From Fennellomyces sp. T-0311 (taxonomy: Eukaryota; Mucoromycota; Mucoromycetes; Mucorales; Lichtheimiaceae), in contig JALLLT010000051.1 in the NCBI GenBank assembly GCA_025266875.1, positions 229,480 through 293,479 of the forward strand: a DNA stretch of 64,000 nt, given 5' to 3'. The notes under the pieces are model-generated. The model ran no database searches. It was not told where the DNA came from and saw only the letters and a list, made by a program, of their open reading frames with translations. The stretch's first letter is position 1. Every line of letters begins with the position of its first letter. The position numbers and the translations under genes were made by a program. Below, in pieces: positions 23,001-34,936 of this stretch.

Positions 23001-23515
23001 AAATAGTACTCGTAACCGTCGCATCCTTCAATTCGAGACTTCAAGTAGTAGACGAGTGCGCGGTCATCGGTAAACTGGCTTAATTGCGCGTCAAGTACCA
23101 CATCACCTTCGAAGGAATAGCAAATGTCGGCAACTTCACCTAAATATCTATTAAAATCATGCTCTAACACATTGTATTACGATGTACCACTGTCGCCAGC
23201 AGCTGCGACTACTGCTGCACGCGAAGGAATCGACTCGAGAACTTCACCGAAAGAGAAGTTTCTGACATAAATAGGGCGTCCTACATTGCTTTGTCTGGAG
23301 CGACACGTAATACACGTCTTTAAAAGTCGTGTTCTGCCCGTAAAATCAGGAATCGAGCGATATTTTCTGCATCCTGAGCAGTATTGTACGTTGATTTCTT
23401 CCATGGGACAAAGGTACACTAGTAAAAGTGGCTTGCAAAAACAAATGTCATATTTTTTACCTTCGGAATTTGAAATTGTGGTCACGTGATTACGTGAATT
23501 TTTGGAAACTTGTTT
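20031..23515 (-). mobile_element. MULE-1 DNA transposon
   Basis: Bounded by inverted repeats of about 60-70 bp, left AAGTTTCCAAAAATTCACGT at about 20031 and its mirror at about 23515, which share the palindromic core CACGTAATCACGTGACC. It encodes one spliced minus-strand transposase. No convincing 8-11-bp TSD was found, so one end may be rearranged or the insertion may have been accompanied by a deletion in the neighbouring Tnp2 relic. Confidence 0.8.
20422..23404 (-). pseudogene. MULE-1 transposase (one nonsense codon)
   Basis: Multi-exon on the minus strand. The blocks are: 23404 to about 23190, a small Cys4 finger (YCSGCRKY, KTCITC); about 23140-22650; about 22600-22490; about 22345-21750, the DDE core with FHIDSTYKTNRLG and MFTDKDAGQ; about 21690-21090, with catalytic KTTMMIEAQWKVLK and the SWIM finger WTCGCPYF...MLCKH; and about 20757-20422, a Gln-rich coiled tail ending NPYTRYYL. 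The exon order matches MULE-2. A single in-frame TAA at about 22872 (following RMPT, where MULE-2 has Tyr) breaks it; otherwise it reads open. MULE transposases cut and paste DNA in the nucleus; the SWIM finger is thought to bind DNA. Confidence 0.8.
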
Positions 23516-23893
23516 GGTTTGTACGAACATGATTATTAGCATCAGAGCTTTTAGTCTTTTGACGACAATCAGTTGCTTGCGACCTGCCTACAAAGCCATG
23601 AAGCTTCGTTTGACCAACGACATGCTTTTTACGCCGTCCGGCATTTGGGTTTGAGAAACCAGCCTTTCTTCCCCTTTTCTTGACAGGTAGCTTTAATGTG
23701 TGGCTGTCACTCATAGCGATAAAATAAAGGTAAGAAAGAAAGCAAAAAAGGTTTTTTCTAAAGCAACGCCACATGGGTCAACATAACTACCTTTGCCATA
23801 TCCAAGTCGTACAAAAACAGACTATCTCTTCATTTGATTGGCTGTTTCAGACTGTTTCAGAAGACTAACTCTCGTTTTTATTTGCCCACCTTC
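23516..23893. other. Unassigned segment with a short basic frame
   Basis: A minus-strand frame starting near 23714 (MSDSHTLKLPVKKRGRKAGF) is Lys/Arg-rich and AT-hook-like (KRGRK). It runs into the MULE-1 terminal repeat, so it could be the truncated N-terminus of whatever gene MULE-1 entered. There is no other support. Confidence 0.3.
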
Positions 23894-24071
23894 GAGCCCA
23901 GGCATTTCAAGCCCGCCCAACGGTTTGCTACTTTCTATTTGCCATTTCGTAAAATAGAAATTTATTGTGCTGGCCTTGCTATTTTGGCAAACTGCGCGAA
24001 CAGATTTTTCAAAATAGAAAACGCGCAGTAAAATAAACTTTTCTCGTTCCTGAACTTACTCTTCAATCGAA

Positions 24072-25021
24072 ATGGTAAAATCTGAGACCACTACCACCGG
24101 AAATGCTTTGAATGGCGAATCTCGCTCAACACCTGCAGCTGGACAGGGCTTGCCTTCTGGTCGTACCCGTAAATCGCGTGGCCCTGGTTGGGAAAAGAGC
24201 GAAGACGTGTATCTTTGCAAGGCCTGGGTCCACGTATCCACTGATCCCATTAAGGGTACAGACTAGGATAGCAATACGCTATGGAAGGGTATCTACGACC
24301 ACTTCCTCCATTTGGGAGGCTCTGCTGAGAGACGCACCACTCCCAGAAGCCTCTCCAGTCGCTGGCACAACGTCCAGACAACTGTTTCCTTGTTTTGTGG
24401 AATAATCTCGAATATCGAGAACGCTCGTGGCGACCCAGTTAGTGGGACACAGTCTCCTGATGATGTGAGATAATGCTAGCCTTTTTATTATACTTACTAG
24501 TACTCATGATTTTTCTTTCTGATGTCAAGGTCGAGAAAGCCTTAGAAAAGTACAAGGCTACAGTGAAGAGCGAGTTCGCTTTTATACACTGCTATGAAGT
24601 GCTGAAAGGCGAGGAAAAGCTTCACATTCGTTATAGCAACATGAAAAATGACGAGCTTCCTGCCCCCATGGATCGCCCCCAAGGCCGCAAGGCCGCCAAA
24701 GACCAGGCAAAAGAAGAAGCTTCGCGTAAGCGTAAGTTCGACGATAGCCGGGAAAACCTCGTCCGCATCGAGGAAAAGCAGCTCGCGTTGAGCGAAAAAA
24801 GATTTGCCTTCCAAGAGGCTATGGAGGAGGCCAAAGTCATGAGGACGAAGTTGGACGATTTGGATGAGATCGCCCGTGAGTACTTCATGCTCAGAAGGAT
24901 TGAGATTTTGGAAAGACTCAAGGCCAGAAGGGCTGCTGCTGCTGCTGCTGTTGTCCAGGAGACAATTGAAGTGGTAGAAAGTGAAGGAGAAGAAGACAGT
25001 GATGAAGAAGATGAACAATAA
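24072..25021 (+). pseudogene. Harbinger-1 SANT/Myb-like DNA-binding protein
   Basis: Exons 24072-24464 and 24530-25021 join in phase 0 (donor GTGAGA, acceptor GTCAAG) to 294 codons. The N-terminal region has the trihelix pattern of Harbinger ORF1 proteins (EDVYLCKAWVHVSTD, later LSSRWHNVQTTVS). The C-terminal half is a charged coiled coil (RIEEKQLALSEKRFAFQEAM) with a poly-Ala run and an acidic tail. In this superfamily the protein binds the element ends and helps the nuclease enter the nucleus. One TAG at 24264 (GTD*DSN, where relatives have Gln) fits CAG to TAG, so the copy is nominally dead. Confidence 0.8.
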
Positions 25022-25049
25022 GAATAGAGCGGTTTTTTTCATTTATAAT

Positions 25050-26412
25050 TTACTCGCTGCCATTATTTGCTGGCTCGCGCTGTTGTAATGGTTGTTTGCG
25101 CTGGTGCAGCCATAGGTGCTCGACAAGATCGCGCTTCAACTGATGATGACTTCGAGCATCCTTAATCGCGGCAAGACGATCATCATAATGCTGCATGAAT
25201 TCATCCAACACGTTTCTTTCCCTGTGGATAGCCAGCGAAGGAATGTTCTCTAAACATTGTGGTTCTTCAACATCTTCGTCAGGATGGTTGCGCTGGTCTT
25301 CGATGATCATATTGTGCAATATGATGCACGCTCTCATCACCGAATAGAGCTCATGAAGCTGCCACAGACGTGCTGGATATCTAATCACAGCGAGCCGTGC
25401 TTGCAAAATGCCGAAGGCACGTTCAACATCTTTGCGATGTGCTTCATGCGTTTTCGTGAACAACTATGGAAATGTTAGAATAGCTGGTTTACACATACTA
25501 GCAGGGTCTTATGCTCTCTCCCGCATCAACTGGATATCTGATGGCATCCATAAGCGTTGCCCATGGCGGGTAAATGCCATCAACCAGGTAGTATCCTTTG
25601 GTGTATTCTTTGCCATTGACCGTAAATTTTACGTCAGGAGCAACACCAGCTACCTGTTTGGCGAAAAGAGGAGAACGGTGTAGGACATTAAGGTCGTTGA
25701 GGGAACCTGGGAAACCAAAGAATGCATGCCAGATCCACGTGTCAGCATCTGCAACAGCCTCCAGGATAATCGTCGCGGTTTTGGACCTTCCCTGGTAAGC
25801 ACCTTTCCATGCTGAGGGACAGTTCTTCTATTCCCAGTGCATGCAATCCAAAGAACCAAGCATGCCAGGCAAACCGCGCTCCTCAGCCTTTGCAAGCAAT
25901 CGTTTGATGTCTTCTTCATTTGGTGAACGCAGGTATTCATCACCATAGATGCGACTGATTGCCAGACAGAAGTACTTGAGGGACTCCATCGCCGTACTCG
26001 CTCCAATCCGAACATACTCATCTACTGCATCAGCAGCGACTCCATAAGCAAGTTGACGGATAGCTGCCGTTACCTTTTGAAGAGGTGACGGACCAGGTTG
26101 TCGTGCAGCATCGTACTTCTGAGTGAAGTAGTCGTCATTTTGCTCCAACTGTTCAACGATCTTGCAAAACAGTCGGCGACTCATGCAGAACTGAGTACGA
26201 AACTGTTAATCCGAGTAAATCGGGGGTTCGGCAAAGTAGTCCTTGAAAAGGCAGTAATGGCCTGCAATTTGGTTGCGCTTAATGACATTGTGGCCAGGAG
26301 TCCAACCTTTCCTGCCCTTCTTGTCTTTCAGTTCTTCATCTTCTTTGAACATTTCCATCAGGCGTTTGACCCTGTGATGGCGCCTAACTTCTTCTGATGC
26401 ATCGTCGAACAT
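25050..26412 (-). pseudogene. Harbinger-1 DDE transposase
   Basis: Minus strand. It starts MFDDASEEVRRHHRVKRLME and contains the three catalytic positions: LGSLDCMHWE (D), FPGSLNDLNV (D) and HRKDVERAFGILQAR (E). It continues to RACIILHNMIIEDQ, typical of the DDE_4 Harbinger nuclease. Stops occur at about 26204 (YSD*QFR) and 25830 (HWE*KN, Trp TGG to TAG), and the intron near 25460-25500 does not join in phase as it stands. All catalytic residues remain, so decay is recent in terms of substitutions. Confidence 0.85.
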
Positions 26413-26569
26413 TTGTCGAAGTAATTAAACTTTTTTGTTTGACATGGTCGCGTCAGCTTAATAAACGAAAAAATAGCAAACTGTTGGAAAATAGTGTGCT
26501 TTTTATGGTCCGGCTATGATAGCGCCTTGCTAATTTGGCAAAAAAATTAGCAAACCATTGGAAATGCTC

Positions 26570-26688
26570 TTAAACACATAACATCCATGTCCCAGATTTT
26601 TGCATACTCAAGCGCGAAAGCGTTGCTAGCCTTCTCGTTTAACTGATGTCGCAATATATATAACCTTCACGACTTAGTCGTTCTGGCG
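26570..26688. other. Junction of Harbinger-1 and truncated Ty3-B
   Basis: Short AT-rich sequence. No LTR is visible before the gag frame of Ty3-B, so its 5' end was lost here. Confidence 0.4.
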
Positions 26689-29600
26689 ATGTCTCAACAT
26701 GGCTCAAATCTATTTGACTGGTGCGCAAGAGCCAATGGCTGGGACGACGAACAGAAGCTTCTCCGAGCACCAGATCATTTGCACACTAGAGCCCAGCAAT
26801 GGGCCCTACTAAATGACTACGAAGTTTGAGACGATTTTGCACGTGAACTGAAGAGAACCTTTGGATCTCAACAGACCAACCAAGAAATCATCCGCGAGCT
26901 CTCTTCACTACATCAAGGAAAATCCGAATTGTTATTGGCATATATCGATCAGTTTGAAAGCCTTCGTGAACAGCTTGTCGAAACCCAAGAGTTACAGAGA
27001 CCAAGACCGTTGGTGACACTCAATATCCTTGGCGCAACACATATGCATTCAGGGGATGCGATGCCAACTGCCCCTGGCCAAGATGGCGCACCAACAGGCG
27101 ACGCCGAAGACGCCAATTCCCAAACACGTGAAGCACGAGACCCCATCAGTGAAACACTGTTGACACAATTCTTTATCGATGGTGTCACAGATCACACGTT
27201 GTGCTTCCATGTGAAACAAGTCGCTGGACTAAGTTTGGCAAATGTCATAGCAGTGGCTCATGCATTTGATGACGAACCGGGCCCAAGATCCCCAGAACAT
27301 GATAGTGACTCAGATGATGACAACCTGGAAGAGGATCCTCCCAAAAGAACATCCAAGTTGGACACTGTGATCGCAGGCCTCGAGAAAATGACCCTTATGC
27401 TAATGAACAACATGAAAAGTCAAAAGAGCCTAACCCAAGGCAATGGTAACACCAGTACTTTCTGCTGTTTCAACTGCAATGAAACTATGCACATGGTCAG
27501 GGAATGCAAAAACCCGTGCAAATATTGCAAAGGCTCTCACCGACATTATGAATGCAACCAATATCGCCCAAAGACCAGGGCTACAACAACTGCAAGGGAA
27601 TCAGCACTACTCATTGCCGCCACACTAAGAAATACGAACACTGACGACTTGTTGGCAGTGAAGAGGGGCCACGATGAAACCAAGATAACCGCAGATACTT
27701 CGTCTGCTCCCGCAGTATGCAGGCTTCGTGTTAATGGTCCTAAACCCCCTGTCCAGCAGATCATCAGTCAATCGTCATTGCCTCCTGCTGCTGCGCCCAT
27801 AGTGATTGATAGCCCGAAACCCACCACAAACGCGCATACTCGGTCCACTTTGGCAGAAAGCAGGCTGACAGCATCAGATGTCGTAAACCGACCAGTCTTT
27901 CAGGTGTCAATTGCGCAAATGGCAGATCTGTCACCCCGGTTCAGGACTCAGGTGAAGGCTGTCTTGACAAAGCCCCACAAGAAACCAATAAAAGTTGACA
28001 CGGCGACACTGATGATGTTCTCCATGGACCACGTCTCCAATTATACAAGTGAGCCCCCAAACCGCAGTATTCGCCGAACAATCACACACGCACCTGCAAC
28101 ACAAGGAACTATCAACGGTCAAGACGTTGAAATGATCCTCGATGGTGGTGCTACCGCTTGTATCATCAGTTTGAATCTAGTCATGAGACTGGGCATTGAA
28201 GAGCTGAAAGCTGCTGACAAGACACTTATGCTTGGGGACGGACAAGTCGTGCAGCCAATCAGTATTGCCACTGATCTTGAAGTGATGCTGGGAGGCGTCT
28301 CATCCTGTATGTTAGACGCACTATGTCTGGATATCAGTTCCTATGACTTTTTGGTCGGCCGTCATGCTTTACATGAACTGAAAGTTGGGACTGACTGGTA
28401 TACTCATCAATGGTGGGTACGCAATGACCAAGGAAGTGTACATCCGCTGCCTACAGAATACGACAAAGAGCGACCAGCTTCAGGCGATCAAGACAAAGAA
28501 GTATTTTTCCTTGTTCCAGTCACAGACGAATATGAGGCCACTGCGCCACCACTTGAAGCAGACAATCCCCTTGGGGACCTGTTACAAAGGATCACGTCGA
28601 ATACCAATTTGAACGAGTTGGAGAAAACACAGCTGTCTGAAGTCATTTTGAACAATAAAGACGCCTTTGGAACCTCGTATGCGCATTTGACCCAAACTGA
28701 TCTGGTTACATTTCATGTGGATACGGGTAGTGCTAAACCCGTATACCGGCGGCCATATCAAAACTTCTCTCATGTGGAATTGGAATTCTTGAAAAGGGAT
28801 ATCCAGCAGATGATTGCGAATGGCATTTTGGTGCCAGCGACACATACATCCGAGAATGCGAGGTCTGGTGGTTGGAGTTCGCCATGTCGCTATGTACGGA
28901 AGCGCGATGGAACTTTTTGCTTGGTCAGCAACTTCAAATCGCTAAATGCAGTAACAATTCGTGATCCATGGCCCATCACAAACCTCACGAACCTATTGGA
29001 ATCCATGGCCCATCACAAACCTCACGAACCTATTGGAGAGCTTTCAAGGATCATCTTGGTGGTCACAACTTGATCTCTTGAAAAGTTTTCACCAACGGAA
29101 GCTGGATTCGGCCTCTGTCCCTAAGTTAACAGTGGCCATTCCCATCAGCGCGTTTTCGTACAAAGTTGTCCCGTTTGGTGTCGTTAACGGTCCGAGTTCA
29201 CTGAGTCGCGCGGTATACCTCCTTACGCTGCCATTTCTAGAAGAAGAAACCACCAAGAATGAACGAAACTGGATTGTGTCGTATATTGACGATATTATGG
29301 TGCATACCAAGGACTTTGAGAGTCAAATCGAGAAGCTGGATCGCCTGTTTAAAAGAATCATCGAAGTCAAGATGAAACTCAATGCCAACAAGTGCGATTT
29401 CGGCAGAAGATCAATTGAACTGCTTGGATTTGAAGTCTCAAAGAATGGCATCAAGCCATTGGCTCCTTGAGTTGCCAAAATTAAGGAGTACCCTAGGCCA
29501 ACGAATGCAACTGCTGTCCGTGCCTTCCTTAGTGCCGCCGGATTCTACAGGAGACATATTCATTTGTACGCTGACATCGCTGCCCCCTTGGTGGAACTGA

Positions 29601-31354
29601 CTGCCAAGTCAAGACCATTTATTTGGACAAAGAAGCATGAACGGTCCTTCACACAGCTGAAGGAAGCGTTAGTCAAGGCCGCTACTCTCTTCTTGCCAGA
29701 TCCCACGAAAGATTACTTCATTTATTGTGATGCATCCGATATTGCGGTGTCTGCAGTTCTGAGTCAAAAAGTAGACATGGACGGCGAAGAATGCAAGCGC
29801 CTGATATGTTTTTTGTCGCGGAAACTGCAACCTGCCAAGGTTAGATACCCCACTGTGGAAAAGGAGCTCTTAGCAGTCATCTACGCATTGGCCAGATTGC
29901 GCAAGTATATTTTGGACCGACCGTTCACAGTTTTTACTGATTGCTTCGCGGTACATTACCTGTTTGCGAAGTCTGATCCAAATGCTCGCTTACAACGATG
30001 GATTCTGGCAACGCAAGAATTCATGTTTACCGTCAAACATTTCCCGGGCAAGTCAAATGTTGTCGCCGATGCATTGTCAAGGTATCCTTTGCAGGAGATA
30101 CCTGGTGAGCCAAGTGGTGAAGATGATCTTGAAGCACTGTACGAACATCTTCTACTTCTGGCTACTGACATTGACTATGAACCCGACCTGCAATGTATCT
30201 TCTCATACCTGGCGAAACTGGATGATCATACTGTGGATAGAGGACTCAAGAAAAAGGCGAATGCGTACAAGATTGTTGATGACCACTTGTACCGTCGATG
30301 TGGTGAACGATTGGTCAAGATCCTGTACAGAGGCGAACGTCAGGCTGTGTTGCGGGAAGTACATGATGGGCATGGCCATTTTGGCATTCATGCAACCTGG
30401 GCGCGATTGTTCAAGGAATATTGGTGGTCAACGGCATATAAGGAGGTGCAAAATTACATCAAAACTTGTCACGCATGCCAACTGTACTCAAGTATCCCAA
30501 CGTCCTCTACTCTAAATCATGTCGTGGTGACGAGATTGTTTGAGCAGTTCGCAATTGACTTTGTTGGGCCGATTTCACCTCCTTCTGTATCGGGGAAGAA
30601 ATATATCCTCGTCGCGGTCGAACAGTTCACATGATGGCCGATTGCCCGCACGACAAAAAGGAGTGATTCAGAGACGGTTGCCAAGTTCCTTTATGAAGAA
30701 ATTTTCACTCGATTTGGCCCCCCAACACATTTGCTTTCTGATAACGGAAGCCATTTCATCAGCGCCGGCATAGAGCGATTCATCAAGGACGTAAACACGC
30801 ATCACAAGTACAGCACACCTTTCAAACCGACTACAAATGGGATGATCGAGAAAATGAACGGAACATTGGTGAAAATATTGAAGAAGGTTACAATAGACCG
30901 CCCAGAGAAGTGGGACGCCTATTTACCAACCGTGCTCTATGCATACCGAACAAAGGCGCACGCATCTATTGGTGTATCACCATTTGAGTTGTTATACGGT
31001 CAGTCCTCAGCTCATCACAGCCGTGAGATCCTGCAGACTTACGGACGTGCTTTGGGCTATGAACGCTTGTATATGTTGCAACATCGGGATATCCTAAACA
31101 GCGACTACGTGGCAGACCATATAGAAGATAATATCCAGTTGATTGACCCACATGCCAAGTTTGCACCAGGAAGTTTCGTCATTCGGACCAACGAAAAATG
31201 CCAGGGTAAATTCGACACGCACTATAAGACCACTATGTATCATGTGATTTCCGGATTCAGAAATGGAACGTATATTCTTGCAACGATGGATGGGAAGCTG
31301 CTCAAAAGGAAAATTAATGGATCGAAACTTCGTGCTTATCATATTCGTTATTGA
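26689..31354 (+). pseudogene. Ty3-B gag-pol
   Basis: Begins MSQHGSNLFDWCARANG, with an early TGA at 26828 (EV*DD, likely TGG). Gag has a CCHC knuckle CFNCNETMHMVREC and a second Cys/His cluster CKYCKGSHRHYEC. The protease active site reads ILDGGATACI, with Gly-Gly after Asp in place of the usual T/S-Gly. RT includes SYIDDIMVHT, RNase H FIYCDASD, and integrase IDFVGPIS, LLSDNGSHF and NGMIEKMNG. A perfect 37-bp tandem duplication (28964-29000 and 29001-29037) shifts the RT frame. Stops follow at 29468 (TGA) and 30632 (FT*WPI, likely CGA to TGA). Gag and pol appear to share one frame, so this lineage seems not to use frameshifting. It ends without a chromodomain. Confidence 0.88.
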
Positions 31355-31391
31355 CAGGCAAATATGATACGCACTTTATTGTGGGGGATAG

Positions 31392-31646
31392 TGAAGTGGG
31401 AGCCCAACTTTTTTGTAGTGAGAAGTCACTCCCTATTTGCCTATTTTGTAACTGAATCTTGTACCCTCATATATAAGTTTAGCTCGACCCTCCCTTTCTC
31501 TGTTTCATCACCTTTCTTTCTGTAATACCCTTCTGTTCACTGTTTGATTGCCACCGCCCATCTGTAGTATTGGTTCGTATATTTTGATCATTCATTTGCT
31601 GAACTACTGATCGCTTATAATAAACTTAGGCGGTATTTTTGTGACA
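31392..31646 (+). repeat. Ty3-B 3' LTR
   Basis: About 255 bp, starting TGAAGTGGGAGCCC after a purine tract and ending TTTTTGTGACA. It contains a TATATAAG box near 31474. No partner copy survives in the window except a similar end at 8984. Confidence 0.7.
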
Positions 31647-32213
31647 GTTCAACAGATTTACAGATCAGTAGTAAGATTATTTTCGTTCCAATTAGAAAAC
31701 GTGGCACCGAGGCACTGTTTATTTTACTTTATTCAGGGCAAATAACGAATTTTGAATACCATCTATTATTATGCTTAGAAGCACTCACCTGTCTCGCTAC
31801 GCTCGTTTCAGAGCCAATAATATTGCCTGCCTTGCGGTGGCGACTTTTTTTTGATGGCTACTTTTTTGGTGGCGGCTTTTCTAATGGCAACCTCTTGGTC
31901 GCCACATTCACTTCCATGATCGTCAGATTAATGCCGTCGCCAAATACACCCTCGGATGTGTGGGTATCTAAATACGGAATCGCCATTTGAAGTTAGTAAA
32001 AAAAGAGAGGAGGCAGAATTGACTTTTGCGGCGATGTCAGGAGTCATGTGGTATTCTAAGCCCAGTCAAACCCGCCTACAGCTTCAAATTTGAAGGTGTT
32101 ACAGGCAATAAAATTAAGCCAATAAAGATACTGTAGCTGAAGGTACATTTGACCACAACCTACACACCTTTATATACCATTTATAGTATCTCTTTCTTCA
32201 CTCTATTCTCATT
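31647..32213. other. Spacer, no gene seen
   Basis: Contains several GGTGGCGRCTTTT-like phrases at 31835-31885 and otherwise nothing recognised. Confidence 0.4.
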
Positions 32214-32507
32214 GGGTGCTCACAAGGTGGCAATTAGGACCGCCCCCGTCTGTTTAAGGGAATACAGGTTATACCGTGTTTAGTATAACCATCACGTGGG
32301 ATGTACGAGGCGCGGAGCTGGATTATTAAGTTTTTAAACTGCCAGACATGTGCTAAGACGCGTCCTAATCTCTTTTTCTCGCGTTTACTAATGGACTGCG
32401 TTCAAAACATCGCAAGCACGATTGCTACGTTTTCCTTCTATCTGGAAACTGCTCGAACAACAATGTAAAACACTATAGAGCAAGAGGAGCGATATGAGCA
32501 CGACAGA

Positions 32508-34093
32508 ATGGAGCAGATTGAGGAAGAGGATGCCGAACTGGCTCGTCTGGCTGATGCCATCATACGAATTCCGATCGATCTTGTTGCAGAATTGATGTTC
32601 CAGTCGATTACTAGAATGCGGATCGTCAATCATGGCATTTTCTTCAAGATCTATCATTCTTGCCCAGTGTTCGTTACTGCAGTACAACGCAGAACATCAC
32701 GATCACGACCATACGAAGCACATCATTGGTGGAGCGTTAGGCATCCTGAATTGAGCGATGATGCTGCTGGCCGTATGCGATTCAAGGCTCATTACCAGAT
32801 CACGCTAGCTGCTTTTGAACAGTTAGTTAACGAGCTGTCAAAGGACGAGGAGTACGCTAGGAGTGTCGCGAAAAACGGCTATCCAGTGCACATCCAAGTT
32901 GCAGTGGTCCTTTGGCGGTTCGCAAACTCGCATTTCGGCTTTCGCTTGATGTGCGAAACCATGGGCATTTCAGACGGTTCGATGAACAACTTTACGAACC
33001 GCTTTAACAATGCAATGATCCGCGTGGGCCACCGAGTAATTGCATGGCCGACCAATATTCAACAGACAAGAGAAATCGCTCAAGGCTTTCTCAACAAAGC
33101 AACTTCTCGAAGCCCAAGACTTCCTAATGTAATTGGTGCTATGGATGGTAAACTGGTGGTCATTCAGAAGCCTAGCGACCATTGAGATATGTACGTCGAT
33201 CGTAAAGGCCATGCATCTCTTTCGCTATTGGCAGTGTGTGATAGTGACACCCGGTTCCTCTATATAAAAACCGGTGAATGAGGTACTAATGCTACTTATA
33301 AAGTATGTACGTACTTAATAACACTATCTGCAATAAGGACGTGTGCACGATGCTCGTGCCTTTAAGTCCAGCATTCTTTGTCGGAACTTAATCAACCATC
33401 CAGAACGAATGTGCATAGGCAACACATATATCATTGCTGGTACCATATTATATTATTATAAAGGTATAGCAGGCTTACGTACGAATGCTACCATACATAT
33501 CAGATTCTGCTTTTCCTTTGATGCCGACGGTTATTCCAGGATTCCCGCGCGGACAACGTGATCCAGCCAAAAGGGCATTCAACAAAATGCATTCTAGCAC
33601 CAGGATGGCAATCGAGTATGCATTTGGTGCTTTGACAACGCGCTGGCGTACAATGTGGAAGCATCTGTATATGCTCAGCGTAGAAAGGATGACCAAGACT
33701 ATTTATGCATGTTGTGTGCTGCGTAATATCTGTCTACACGTTGACGATGTTGAGGAAGTAGCAACACCGGAGGATATTCGACGCTATGATGCATTTGTTG
33801 ATGGTAATCCACGCAGTGAGTGCCAAGGCCGAGAAGAGCGTAGAAGTGGAGGTGATGTCTCAATTTCACCTTTGACGGCCCATAGGCCCGCTGTTTCTCA
33901 ACGGACCGATCTCGTTGTCAGACGGCAGATGGACAACTTGCGGGAACAGGGACGACGTGTGCGTCAGCGCCTTGTTGCGAGAGTCGTTCGCAGTGACACA
34001 AGGCCAACAACACCGAGATCCGTGCATCCCGCACATCACAAGTACCTAGATATTCACCATATCAATATTACGGTAATCTATGGAATATGTTAA
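32508..34093 (+). pseudogene. Harbinger-2 DDE transposase
   Basis: Exons near 32508-33285, 33340-33441 and 33512-34093 join in phase. The catalytic Asp residues lie in VIGAMDGKLV and, across the intron, in GRVHDARAF; the Glu is in MAIEYAFGALTTRW. Two TGA codons (33183, SDH*DMY, and 33280, GE*G just before the donor) both sit where Trp (TGG) would fit. The C-terminal Arg-rich tail is typical. A first intron around 32615-32690 is also possible. With only two transition-type nonsense codons and an intact triad it is a young pseudogene. Confidence 0.82.
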
Positions 34094-34334
34094 GACTCAC
34101 AGAAGGACTAAAGAGGTTATTACTGTTACATTTACTTTTAGTGAACTCATCTTGTTATCTCCCCATCTGGTCGCTTCATTAACTCCTAACGGCTATTATC
34201 CAAGGAAGAATACTGTAGTATATTATTATTCAATACTCACTCAAAAACTCTGACGAACTTGATACATTCACAGCAACTGAAATATTCTACCATACTTATA
34301 ATTTTCACTAGACTACTAGCTAAGTCCAAGATGC
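34094..34334. other. Harbinger-2 intergenic segment left of the insertion
   Basis: The 3' flank of the DDE gene up to the TA target site at 34335-34336. Nothing else recognised. Confidence 0.5.
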
Positions 34335-34336
34335 TA

Positions 34337-34848
34337 CAGGATTTTGCACGTAATACCGCCGATGGCGGTGGTATTTTATATACTTTGGCAGTGAATTTTT
34401 GCAACTTTGGCAGGCAGATTTTGTAGGTTTGGGAGAGACAATTTTTCGTGATCGGGCGGGGTTATTCACCTTCGGGCTGCTAGATTATTCACTTGTGGGC
34501 ATCGAGTTTTTCGTTTTTGAAATTCATCTGTGGGTGAACCATTTTCCATATACAAACGCCACTTTTTGATCTTTGATCCCACATGTTATTCACATTCGAT
34601 GGCATGTGTTCATTCACATTAAACAATGTGCATTATTCAATCTCGGTGCATCAGCTATTCATAATTGGCACGCCAAGTTTCATCATTGGAAAACATATTC
34701 ATCACTAAGCGCTGCAGTTCACCATTGGAATCTCGGTTTTTCTCTCGTCGCTAACCAAATGTTGCCAATGGCTAATACTATAATTCACATCTATAACAGG
34801 CCCTTTCTGCTTCTCAGGCAAAGTTGCACTTGTAGTGTTCCGAGGAAA
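34337..34848 (+). repeat. Left long TIR with 22-bp iterated motif
   Basis: The mirror of 39272-39784 with few mismatches. From about 34386 onward a T-rich core (ATTTTTG, ATTTTGT, ATTTTTC, TTATTCAC, TTATTCAC, TTTTTCG) recurs at exactly 22-bp steps through about six units. After a short break (about 34505-34580) TTCAY-type cores recur every 22-23 bp to about 34735. Two helical turns equal about 21 bp, so the cores would face one side of the DNA; I infer arrayed protein-binding sites. Confidence 0.88.
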
Positions 34849-34936
34849 AGGATTGTACCTTCGTAGCCTAAAATATATGTGATACATATTGTCTTTTGAG
34901 TGTATTTCTTTTACCGACGTTTTCTTTTGGTTTATC

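Larger units (their letters stand above)
23894..26569. mobile_element. PIF-Harbinger transposon Harbinger-1 (decayed)
   Basis: Holds the two genes diagnostic of PIF-Harbinger, a SANT/Myb-like protein on + and a DDE nuclease on -, arranged tail to tail. The right end reads GAGCATTTCCAATGGTTTGC on the minus strand next to TTA. The left end has a related but altered CCAACGGTTTGCTA after GAGCCC. Borders are approximate because the two ends have diverged and no matching TSD remains. Confidence 0.8.
26689..31646 (+). mobile_element. Ty3/gypsy element Ty3-B, 5'-truncated
   Basis: Gag, protease, RT, RNase H and integrase occur in Ty3 order on the plus strand, followed by a purine tract (GTGGGGGATAG, 31381-31391) and one LTR (31392-31646, TG...CA). 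The 5' LTR and leader are missing. A 37-bp tandem duplication and several stops inactivate it. Confidence 0.88.

Noticed and set aside
34386..34740. CRISPR-like array
   Set aside because: Units are degenerate, there are no identical repeats with unique spacers, no cas genes, and the locus is eukaryotic; it lies within a transposon TIR.
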